Source: DAOVDI01 sp965373045 (lineage in GTDB: Bacteria > Acidobacteriota > Aminicenantia > Aminicenantales > Aminicenantaceae). From it: DNA of 21,639 nt. Location: contig CBDVEQ010000014.1 in the NCBI GenBank assembly GCA_965373045.1, forward strand, positions 1 through 21,639, in the 5' to 3' direction. The translations under genes were made by a program, and so were the position numbers. The notes beneath the pieces were generated by a model, which was not told where the DNA came from, did no database searches, and saw nothing but the letters and a program-made list of their open reading frames with translations. The number at the start of each line of letters is the position of its first letter. Positions within the stretch are counted from its first letter, which is position 1. Positions 15,291 to 21,639 of this stretch are shown one piece after another.

Positions 15291-16063
15291 GCGACCTTCA
15301 CTGGAAAACATCCATCACCAAAATCGAGGCCAATAAAATCTCCATGAGGGGCTATCCTGTTGATGAATTGATGGGGAAGATTTCTTTTGCGCAGGGGATA
15401 TATCTGGTTTTAAAGGGGAAAATGCCGTCTGATGAAGAGGGTAAATTATTAGATGCTATTTTTGTTTCTTCCATCGATCATGGTTCAAGCCCACCTTCGG
15501 TTCTTACAGCCAGGACCGTGGCTTCTACAGGGAGTGAGCTGAATGCCTGTGTGGCCGGAGGAGTGCTGGCTATATCCCGGTTTCACGGCGGTTCGATCGA
15601 AGAAGGAATGCGGCTTTTTTTAAAGATCGCCTCAAGAATGAAAGAAAAAATCAGCCCGGTTGAAGAGATTGCCGCTGCGGTTCTGAAAGAGATGAAGGAA
15701 AATGGGAAAAGAGCGTCCGGATTCGGTCATCGAATTCACACGCAGGATCCCCGCACCATAAAGCTGTTTGCCATGGCCGAGGAATTGGGCCTGGCGGGAA
15801 AACATGTTACTATTGCCAGAGCTGTGGAAAAGATTCTTGAGGGAATGTTAGGCAAAAAGCTGCCTATAAATGTGGATGGGGCAATTGCTGCGGTACTCTG
15901 CGATCTGGAATTTCCTCCGGAAATTGGGAATGCCTTTTTTATCATTCCGCGTGTTGCAGGCATTGTAGCCCATGTCCAGGAAGAGAAGACAAATATGCGG
16001 CCCATGAGAAAAATACACCCAACAGATTTTGAATACAATGGTCCCAAAGACAGGGAGTTATAA
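15287..16063 (+). CDS. Citryl-CoA lyase (short citrate synthase-like protein)
   Basis: This 258-residue protein has the citrate synthase fold core only, about 170 residues shorter than citrate synthase. The size and sequence match stand-alone citryl-CoA lyase and the C-terminal module of ATP-citrate lyase, which splits citryl-CoA to acetyl-CoA and oxaloacetate. Predicted catalytic residues are His65 (SIDHGSSPPS), His148 (GFGHRIHTQDPR) and Asp197 (PINVDGAIAAVL), the equivalents of the citrate synthase His-His-Asp set. TARTVASTGSELNACVAGGVLAI and NMRPMRKI are also typical. It overlaps the alpha subunit by four bases (ATGA) and abuts the HD-domain gene with no gap. Other CoA-ester lyases of the same fold, such as a methylcitryl-CoA lyase, are a lesser alternative. 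Confidence 0.88.
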   Translation: MSDLHWKTSITKIEANKISMRGYPVDELMGKISFAQGIYLVLKGKMPSDEEGKLLDAIFVSSIDHGSSPPSVLTARTVASTGSELNACVAGGVLAISRFHGGSIEEGMRLFLKIASRMKEKISPVEEIAAAVLKEMKENGKRASGFGHRIHTQDPRTIKLFAMAEELGLAGKHVTIARAVEKILEGMLGKKLPINVDGAIAAVLCDLEFPPEIGNAFFIIPRVAGIVAHVQEEKTNMRPMRKIHPTDFEYNGPKDREL

Positions 16064-16597
16064 ATGCGAAATAAATTGTTATCCTTGCTGCCCGAATTTC
16101 AACAGATTCGTGATGCCGAACTTAAGGAAAAAACCATCAATATCTGGGTTGAGGCGGTTCAGAAAGGCAACTGGACGTTAGAAGACCTGCTCGAGATGCC
16201 TTTCACGCTCCTCATCCAGCAGACGTCGGTCAATATCATCGAACATACGCGGGCAGTCACTCTTTGTGCGTTAAAGATCGGAGATGTGCTGGTCGATCAG
16301 TATAAAGATAAAATCTCTCTTAACCGGGACTATCTTCTTTCAGGCGCTCTTCTCCATGATGTAGGGAAGCTCTTTGAATACAAGCGGGAGAACGGCCGGT
16401 TCGTAAAAAGTGATGAAGGGAAACTTCTCCGTCATCCCATATCAGGGGCGGCCTTTGCTTATAAGTTCGATGTGCCCTCTGAGATCCTTCACATCATTGC
16501 CGCCCATTCCAGGGAAGGGGATGGGGCGAGAAATACAATTGAAGCTATTATCGTCAATCATGCTGACTTTGTTAATTTTGATATCCTGAAGGTGTAA
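16064..16597 (+). CDS. HD-domain phosphohydrolase-like protein
   Basis: This 177-residue protein shows the HD-superfamily metal-binding pattern: His in NIIEHTRAVTLCA (about 81), the HD pair in GALLHDVGKLFEY (about 98-99), His in RHPISGAA and IIAAHSREG, and Asp in VNHADFVNF. HD proteins hydrolyse phosphate esters such as nucleotides, cyclic dinucleotides or small phosphates. Nothing here sets the substrate. The HDIG-like motif is HDVGK rather than HDIGK. It has no other domain, no signal peptide and no membrane helix. The ATG directly follows the lyase stop, and the first aconitase-like gene starts 24 bases later, so it is embedded in the citrate operon. Its role there is unknown. Confidence 0.82.
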   Translation: MRNKLLSLLPEFQQIRDAELKEKTINIWVEAVQKGNWTLEDLLEMPFTLLIQQTSVNIIEHTRAVTLCALKIGDVLVDQYKDKISLNRDYLLSGALLHDVGKLFEYKRENGRFVKSDEGKLLRHPISGAAFAYKFDVPSEILHIIAAHSREGDGARNTIEAIIVNHADFVNFDILKV

Positions 16598-16621
16598 ATC
16601 CTGCTGTCTAAGGAGTGAAAA

Positions 16622-17875
16622 TTGGGAAAAACTTTTGCTGAAAAATGCCTTGGCCATAAAGCGGGAAAACCTGTAACCGCTGGTGAGGTCGTTACTGTCT
16701 CCCCGGATTATCTGCTCTCACATGACAATTCCGCAGCTATTATCAAAGAGTTTCATAAATTGGGGATCCCAAAAGTAAAAGACCCCAAAAAGATCGTTAT
16801 CATCCTTGACCATATTGTGCCTGCAGCTGCAGAAAAATATGCTCAGAACCACAAGGAGATCCGGGAATTTATCGCTGAACAGAATATTTCGAATTTTTTT
16901 GACATCCATCACGGCATCTGCCATCAGGTGTTTTGTGAAAACGGATTTGCTCTGCCGGGAAAATTGATCCTCGGGGCGGATTCTCACACCACCAGTTATG
17001 GCGCTTTTGGTGCTTTTTCGGCCGGGATCGGTCGGTCCGAGCTGGCCTCAGTCTGGGCTACGGATGAGATATGGCTCCGTGTTCCGGAAACCTTGAAGGT
17101 GGAAATGTCCGGTAAGCCGCAGACAGGGGTTTTTGCCAAGGATATTATTCTGAAGATCATCGGAGACAATGGCGCAGGCAGGGCAAATTACATGTCTGTC
17201 GAGTTCACAGGGACTGCAGCAGCGGATTTTTCGATGGCTTCACGGATTGTCCTTGCCAATATGGCGGCGGAAATGGGGGCCAAGAACGGATATTTTCCTC
17301 CGGATGATACAGCGTTCACCTGGTTGAACAAACGGGCCCGGGAAAATTTTGAGCCTGTTTACTCAGATTCGGATGCAGTATACGAGTCCGTGTTGGCATA
17401 TGATCTGTCAGAAATAGAGCCTCAGGTAGCCTGCCCCCACACTGTGGATAATGTAAAGCCGGTCAGTATGCTTGATGGAAAGCCTTTTCATCAGGCTCTG
17501 ATTGGTACCTGTACTAATGGCAGGGAAGAAGATTTGGAGGTTGCGGCCTTTATTCTGAAAGGAAAGAAAGTCCATCCTTCAGTCAGAGTTCTGGTTATTC
17601 CTGCTTCCAGAGCAGAATATTTGAATGCGATGAGAACAGGAATTTTGGAAAGCCTGTCCGAGGCCGGCTGTGTGATCCTGAATCCTGGATGCGGCCCCTG
17701 CCTGGGAGCCCATCAGGGGGTTCTTGCTTCGGGAGAGGTCGCTCTCAGTACAGCCAACCGGAATTTCAGAGGCAGGATGGGAAGTCGGGATTCCGAGATC
17801 TACCTTGCCTCACCTGCCACAGTCGCGGCTTCTGCATTGGAGGGAAAAATCACCGATCCTAGGAAATATCTATGA
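16622..17875 (+). CDS. Aconitase/3-isopropylmalate dehydratase large subunit, first copy
   Basis: This 417-residue Fe-S hydro-lyase large subunit is of the LeuC/homoaconitase type. The start is TTG 16622, backed by a strong AAGGAG six bases before it (16610-16615). The three cluster cysteines are Cys297 in IGTCTNGREED and Cys357 and Cys360 in NPGCGPCLGAH. GADSHTTSYGAFGAFSAGIG is the family substrate/cluster region. It is shorter than a single-chain aconitase because the swivel domain is made by the next gene, which overlaps by four bases. From context it should isomerise citrate and isocitrate; isopropylmalate or homocitrate cannot be excluded by sequence alone. It differs widely from the second large subunit at 19489. 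Confidence 0.9.
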   Translation: MGKTFAEKCLGHKAGKPVTAGEVVTVSPDYLLSHDNSAAIIKEFHKLGIPKVKDPKKIVIILDHIVPAAAEKYAQNHKEIREFIAEQNISNFFDIHHGICHQVFCENGFALPGKLILGADSHTTSYGAFGAFSAGIGRSELASVWATDEIWLRVPETLKVEMSGKPQTGVFAKDIILKIIGDNGAGRANYMSVEFTGTAAADFSMASRIVLANMAAEMGAKNGYFPPDDTAFTWLNKRARENFEPVYSDSDAVYESVLAYDLSEIEPQVACPHTVDNVKPVSMLDGKPFHQALIGTCTNGREEDLEVAAFILKGKKVHPSVRVLVIPASRAEYLNAMRTGILESLSEAGCVILNPGCGPCLGAHQGVLASGEVALSTANRNFRGRMGSRDSEIYLASPATVAASALEGKITDPRKYL

Positions 17876-18366
17876 AAAGCGGGAGAGTCTGGAAGTACGG
17901 AGAAAACGTAAACACGGATGTGATCTTTCCAGGAAAATACACCTATTCCGTACTCGATCCGGAAGAGATGGCCGGACATGCCCTGGAAGACCTGGACCCG
18001 GATTTTGCAGGAAGTGTTCAACCAGGAGATGTTGTGGTGGCTGGCAAGAATTTCGGGTGCGGAAGCTCGCGTGAGCAGGCTGCAACATGTTTAAAATTCG
18101 CGGGAGTTCAGGCGGTTATTGCTAAGTCCTTTGCCCGGATCTTTTTCCGCAATGCCATTAATCAGGGGCTTCCTGTGATCCAGTGTCCGGAAGCGGTTGA
18201 TGGGATATCAGACAACGAAAAAATCGCCATCGATTTTTCGGCCGGCAAGATCCTGGCAGGAGAAAAGATATTTTCATTTCCGGCTCTTCCTGATTCAGTC
18301 ATCGGTATTTTGGAGGCCGGAGGCCTGATCCCTTATACAAAAAAGAAACTTAAAGGAGATATCTAA
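17872..18366 (+). CDS. Aconitase/3-isopropylmalate dehydratase small subunit, first copy
   Basis: This 164-residue swivel-domain subunit of the LeuD/homoaconitase type is partner to the large subunit it overlaps (ATGA). NTDVIFPGKY (14-23) and FGCGSSREQA (61-70) are hallmark motifs, with AKSFARIFFRNAINQGLPVI after them. The specificity loop that follows PGK reads YTYS (23-26). It differs from the YLRT of characterised homoaconitases and the YLVY of an archaeal isopropylmalate isomerase, so substrate choice is left open. Its stop shares a base with the start of the dehydrogenase gene (TAATG), which shows tight translational coupling. Confidence 0.9.
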   Translation: MKSGRVWKYGENVNTDVIFPGKYTYSVLDPEEMAGHALEDLDPDFAGSVQPGDVVVAGKNFGCGSSREQAATCLKFAGVQAVIAKSFARIFFRNAINQGLPVIQCPEAVDGISDNEKIAIDFSAGKILAGEKIFSFPALPDSVIGILEAGGLIPYTKKKLKGDI

Positions 18367-19484
18367 TGGCTAAATATAGTATTGCAATACTGCCCGGCGA
18401 TGGAGTGGGAAAGGACGTCATCGAAGCTGCAAAAATTGTACTTGACCGGATTGATATTGATGCAGAATATATCTATGGAGACATCGGTTGGGAGTTCTGG
18501 TGCAAGGAAGGCAATCCTCTGCCTGACCGGACTATCCAGCTTCTGAAAGAAACCGATGCTTGTTTGTTCGGAGCCATTACTTCAAAACCAAGGGATGATG
18601 CATGGAAGGAGCTTGATCCCCAACTCCGCGACAAAGGATATGTGTATTTCAGCCCGATCGTCCGGCTCAGGCAGGAATTTGATCTTTATACAAACATGCG
18701 GCCCTGCAAGGCCTATCCCGGGAATCCTCTCAATTACAGGAAAGACATAGATCTGGTGATCTTTCGAGAGAACACAGAGGGGATGTATGCTGGTGTAGAG
18801 TTTTATCCCTTGCCGGATGCTGTGCGAAAAGCGCTCCTCCTCCATCCCAAGATGAAAAAGTTCAAGGATGTTCCGGCTGATGAAATCGCTCTCTCAACGC
18901 GGATCATGACCAAAAAAGCCTGTACGCGGATTGTCAAAAAGGCCTTTGATTTTGCCCGGGAAAACAAGCGCAGGTCTGTGACTATTGTGGAAAAGCCAAA
19001 TGTCCTCAGAGAAACAGGAGGTTTTATTCTGGAAATTGCACGTAAGATATCCAAGAACTATTCCGATGTGGAATTCTGGGAGGCGAATATAGATGCTATG
19101 GCTATGTGGCTTGTAAAAAATCCTCAGGATTATGATATTCTGGTCTCAGAAAACCTGTTTGGTGATATCATCTCAGACTTGGCGGCTCAACTGGTAGGCG
19201 GTCTCGGATTCGCCTGCAGCGGCAATATCGGTGATAATTATGCGGTTTTCGAGCCTACTCATGGTTCTGCGCCTAAGTATGATGGGATGTATAAGGTCAA
19301 CCCTACGGCCACTCTTCTGGCGACTAAAATGATGCTGGAATGGTTGGGTGAAGATGATAAAGCCAATGATATGGAAGGAGCAATCGCTGAGGTAATCAAG
19401 GAAGGGAAGGTCAGAACATACGACTTGGGCGGAAGCGCAACAACCCTGGACGTGGCCCGGGCTGTGGCTGACAAACTCGGATAG
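18366..19484 (+). CDS. Isocitrate/isopropylmalate dehydrogenase family protein, likely isocitrate dehydrogenase
   Basis: This 372-residue beta-hydroxyacid oxidative decarboxylase joins isocitrate and 2-oxoglutarate by context. ILPGDGVGKDVIEAA (8-22), the substrate segment SPIVRLRQEFDLYTNMRP (96-113) and RENTEGMYAGVEF (134-146) define the family. NLFGDIISDLAAQLVGGLG includes the metal-binding aspartates. Ser96 and the arginines match the isocitrate contacts of E. coli Icd, but the residue aligned with its Asn115 is Ile98. The cofactor loop HGSAPKYDGMYKVNP has Lys304-Tyr305, the pair that selects NADP in E. coli Icd, so NADP use is inferred. It is shorter than Icd (416 residues) and close to LeuB in length, so isopropylmalate dehydrogenase is the alternative. 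Confidence 0.88.
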   Translation: MAKYSIAILPGDGVGKDVIEAAKIVLDRIDIDAEYIYGDIGWEFWCKEGNPLPDRTIQLLKETDACLFGAITSKPRDDAWKELDPQLRDKGYVYFSPIVRLRQEFDLYTNMRPCKAYPGNPLNYRKDIDLVIFRENTEGMYAGVEFYPLPDAVRKALLLHPKMKKFKDVPADEIALSTRIMTKKACTRIVKKAFDFARENKRRSVTIVEKPNVLRETGGFILEIARKISKNYSDVEFWEANIDAMAMWLVKNPQDYDILVSENLFGDIISDLAAQLVGGLGFACSGNIGDNYAVFEPTHGSAPKYDGMYKVNPTATLLATKMMLEWLGEDDKANDMEGAIAEVIKEGKVRTYDLGGSATTLDVARAVADKLG

Positions 19485-19488
19485 GAAT

Positions 19489-20739
19489 ATGGGACAAACT
19501 GTTATCGAAAAAATTCTGTCTCGCCATTCACAGAATGACGTGCGTCCTGGACAGGTTATCTGGCTTGACCTGGATGTCCGATCCGCCCGGGACTTCGGCG
19601 GACCGAATGTCGTAAAAAATTTTGAAAGGGAGTATGGAAAGGATCAGGTAGATGATCCCTCCAAAACATTCTTTACATTTGATCTGTGTGTGCCGGCCTG
19701 TTCCATCAGGTATGCAAACAATCAGCAGATCTGCCGTGAATTTGCCCGGAAGAAGGGATTTCAAGTGTTTGACGTGGACCAGGGTATCGGTTCTCATGTG
19801 CTGATCGAAGAAGGCCTTGCATCTGCCGGAACAACGGTTGTTGGAACGGACAGCCACATGAATATCCTGGGAGCAGTCGGGAGCTTTGGCCAGGGTATGG
19901 GGGATGTGGATATCACTTTTGCTTATAAAACCGGAAAGACCTGGTTTGAAGTGCCGGAAACAGTCAAAGTTTTGATCACGGGACAGATGTCAAAGACTGC
20001 GTCTCACAAGGACCTGACTCTTTTTATCCTTAAACAAATGGGGACCAGGAAGGGAGCCCTGAGAGCTATTGAATTTTATGGCAGTGTGGTCAAGTCGCTC
20101 GAGCTTTCCGGCCGGATCACTTTGTGCAGTATGGTAACCGAAATGGCAGGAATCATCGGCTTCATCCCGGAGTATGATAAAACCTTTGCAGAGGAGATCG
20201 GGGAATTGTCCGGAAAGGCTTATTCTCCTCTTGCTGCTGATGAAGATGCAAATTATTCCGATGTTTTAACTATCGATGTCAGTGGACTTGAGCCCCAGAT
20301 CGCTGCCCCTTTTCTGCCTACAAATGTTCATGATGTTTCTGAATTGTGTGGAAAAAAGATTGATTCCGGATTCATCGGATCCTGTACAAACGGGCGGGCC
20401 TCGGATTTTGCTGAAGCGGCCCGAATCTTAAAAGGGGATAAGGTCAAAGAAAGCGTTATGCTGAAAATAGTCCCGGCGACTCGAATTGTTTACGATGAAC
20501 TTCTTCGCGAGGGAATATTAGCCGAGCTTTTTAAAAGCGGAGCTATTATAAGCAACCCGGGATGCGGCGGTTGTGCAGAGGGACACATTGGCCTGACCGG
20601 AGAGGGCGAAGTTCAGCTTAGTACCGGGAATAGAAATTTTGCAGGAAAACAGGGGAAGGGAGAGACATATCTGACAAGCCCGGCCGTAGTTGCAGCATCC
20701 TGTCTTGCCGGATGCATCACCGGTCCGGAGGATAGCTGA
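19489..20739 (+). CDS. Aconitase/3-isopropylmalate dehydratase large subunit, second copy
   Basis: This is the second Fe-S hydro-lyase large subunit of the operon, 416 residues, starting four bases after the dehydrogenase with ATAGGA before the ATG. Cluster cysteines are Cys299 (IGSCTNGRASD), Cys359 and Cys362 (NPGCGGCAEGH). The substrate region reads GTDSHMNILGAVGSFGQGMGDVD, with Met where the first copy has Thr. The flanking sequence FAYKTGKTWFEVPETVKV marks a different subfamily. The two copies are thus ancient paralogues, not a recent duplication. Possible duties are a second aconitase form, isopropylmalate isomerase, or hydration of a methylated or longer analogue. It is coupled to its own small subunit (TGATG overlap). 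Confidence 0.9.
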   Translation: MGQTVIEKILSRHSQNDVRPGQVIWLDLDVRSARDFGGPNVVKNFEREYGKDQVDDPSKTFFTFDLCVPACSIRYANNQQICREFARKKGFQVFDVDQGIGSHVLIEEGLASAGTTVVGTDSHMNILGAVGSFGQGMGDVDITFAYKTGKTWFEVPETVKVLITGQMSKTASHKDLTLFILKQMGTRKGALRAIEFYGSVVKSLELSGRITLCSMVTEMAGIIGFIPEYDKTFAEEIGELSGKAYSPLAADEDANYSDVLTIDVSGLEPQIAAPFLPTNVHDVSELCGKKIDSGFIGSCTNGRASDFAEAARILKGDKVKESVMLKIVPATRIVYDELLREGILAELFKSGAIISNPGCGGCAEGHIGLTGEGEVQLSTGNRNFAGKQGKGETYLTSPAVVAASCLAGCITGPEDS

Positions 20740-21281
20740 TGACAGAAACAACACTTTCAGGAAGAATCTGGGTTCTTGCGGAGAGCGGACATCTGATCGA
20801 GGACATCGACACAGATCAAATCTTTCACAATGCTTTCCTGCATATCACGGACATCTCTAAGATGGGTCAGTATGCCTTAGGCAATCTCAAGGCATGGGAG
20901 GATTTTTCAGAAAAAGCAGGGTCAGGGGATATCGTTATAGCCGGAAGAAATTTCGGAGCCGGCTCTTCCCGCCAGCAGGCTGTGGACTGTTTTGTTGCGC
21001 TGGGAATATCTGCTATATTAGCGCCGTCATTCGGTGCTATCTACTTCCGGAATGCGGTCAATTCCGGGTTCCCGCTTCTTCGTTCCACTGAACTGGATAC
21101 ACTGGTTTTGAGCAGTCAAATGGAAACCGGAGACAGGATTACACTGGATTTTGGGTCGAGAGAAGCGAAAAATTTAACCAAAGAAACTTCCTTTACTATA
21201 GATACGATGAGCGGAGTTCAGTCTGCGATTTTCAAGTCGGGCAACCTGTTTGGTTACGGGAAAACATTGGACCGGGAGTAA
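20739..21281 (+). CDS. Aconitase/3-isopropylmalate dehydratase small subunit, second copy
   Basis: This 180-residue swivel subunit is matched to the second large subunit. IDTDQIFHNAFLHITDISKMGQ (from 23) replaces the usual PGRYL loop. FGAGSSRQQA (72-81) is the phosphate/substrate turn, with Gln where most family members and the first copy have Glu (GSSRE). APSFGAIYFRNAVNSGFPLL follows. It is longer than the first copy, mainly by an N-terminal and loop extension (ESGHLIED; KAWEDFSEKAG). The start ATG shares one base with the preceding stop, and tsaB begins three bases after its own stop. Confidence 0.88.
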   Translation: MTETTLSGRIWVLAESGHLIEDIDTDQIFHNAFLHITDISKMGQYALGNLKAWEDFSEKAGSGDIVIAGRNFGAGSSRQQAVDCFVALGISAILAPSFGAIYFRNAVNSGFPLLRSTELDTLVLSSQMETGDRITLDFGSREAKNLTKETSFTIDTMSGVQSAIFKSGNLFGYGKTLDRE

Positions 21282-21284
21282 AGC

Positions 21285-21639
21285 ATGTATGTTCTGGCTG
21301 CGGACACTACTACCCCGGCTGGATCTGTTGCCCTACTGGAAAACGAGAAACTTCTGGCTGAATTCAATTCTGAAGCAGGTTTGAAACATTCTGAAAAACT
21401 CCTGCCGGCCGTGGATTTTCTTCTGCATAAGTTTGATCTGAAGGCTCGTGATATCGATGGGTTTGCCATTGCTGTTGGACCGGGGTCTTTCACGGGTATT
21501 CGGGTCGGTCTGAGCACTTTTAAATCCCTGGCTTATGCCTCGAGCAAACCGGTCGCTCCTATCGCCACATTAAATGCTCTGGCCTGGAAGCTTCGCCTTC
21601 CTCAGGCTCGTCTTCTGTGTCCTGTTATGGATGCCAAAA
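21285..21639 (+). CDS. tsaB: TsaB, tRNA threonylcarbamoyladenosine biosynthesis protein (partial, runs off the end)
   Basis: This ATG-started frame is open to the end of the window (118 codons seen; complete TsaB has about 220-230). AADTTTPAGSVALLE (5-19) is the ASKHA nucleotide-fold start, and VGPGSFTGIRVGLSTFKSLAY is the hallmark segment of TsaB. With TsaD and TsaE, TsaB makes the t6A37 modification of ANN-decoding tRNAs in the cytosol. It begins three bases after the second small-subunit gene, so it is probably read as the tail of the citrate operon. The ribosome site is weak and overlaps the previous stop. Confidence 0.92.
   Translation, partial: MYVLAADTTTPAGSVALLENEKLLAEFNSEAGLKHSEKLLPAVDFLLHKFDLKARDIDGFAIAVGPGSFTGIRVGLSTFKSLAYASSKPVAPIATLNALAWKLRLPQARLLCPVMDAK

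Noticed and set aside
16622..21281. Leucine or lysine (aminoadipate) biosynthesis operon
   Set aside because: No isopropylmalate or homocitrate synthase is present, while citryl-CoA ligase and lyase genes precede in the same transcript; kept only as an alternative for the second hydro-lyase pair.

Overview
The window reads as a piece of chromosome from a moderate-GC bacterium. A predicted exported isoaspartyl methyltransferase and a long-form SppA suggest a cell with a developed envelope. The iron-sulfur-rich citrate enzymes, and a ferredoxin-type extension on one of them, point to an anaerobic or microaerophilic lifestyle. No rRNA, tRNA, phage, IS or CRISPR sequence was seen. Taxonomy cannot be fixed from the sequence alone; an uncultured lineage of the Aminicenantes or Desulfobacterota sort is only a guess. 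All three stop codons end genes here, so there is no sign of a recoded genetic code.

Region 1 (1-5698, + strand) holds housekeeping genes. After a repeat-bearing intergenic stretch come pcm (exported protein-L-isoaspartate methyltransferase), a phosphoglucomutase/phosphomannomutase, a small FtsB/DivIC-type division protein, and a 965-residue UvrD-type helicase with a C-terminal Fe-S PD-(D/E)XK nuclease. Region 2 (5699-6109) is a 411-bp gene-free stretch between convergent genes. It carries a 50-bp direct repeat, a short CATTCCCG-type palindrome and a 36-bp-arm imperfect inverted repeat abutting the stop of sppA.

Region 3 (6110-12577) looks like an envelope or stress block: sppA on the minus strand, divergent from a NatAB-like ABC exporter pair, followed by an ECF sigma factor, its membrane zinc-finger anti-sigma factor and an exported helical-repeat protein. 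A TGAACC-N16-CGTA element of the ECF (SigW-like) type lies upstream of the sigma gene, and weaker versions lie upstream of sppA and natA, which suggests a small local regulon.

Region 4 (12637-end) is the most striking part. A near-consensus extended -10 promoter is followed by a tightly packed operon for the arm between acetyl-CoA plus oxaloacetate and 2-oxoglutarate: a two-subunit citryl-CoA synthetase-like ligase (SucC-like and SucD-like), a stand-alone citryl-CoA lyase, an HD-domain protein, an aconitase/isopropylmalate-isomerase large and small pair, an isocitrate/isopropylmalate-type dehydrogenase, a second divergent large and small hydro-lyase pair, and the start of tsaB. The SucC-like subunit ends in a two-motif ferredoxin-like domain, and its reading frame is interrupted by one in-frame TAA at codon 100. 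Together the genes would cleave citrate (reductive TCA direction) or build it without a classical citrate synthase. The direction of flux cannot be told from sequence.
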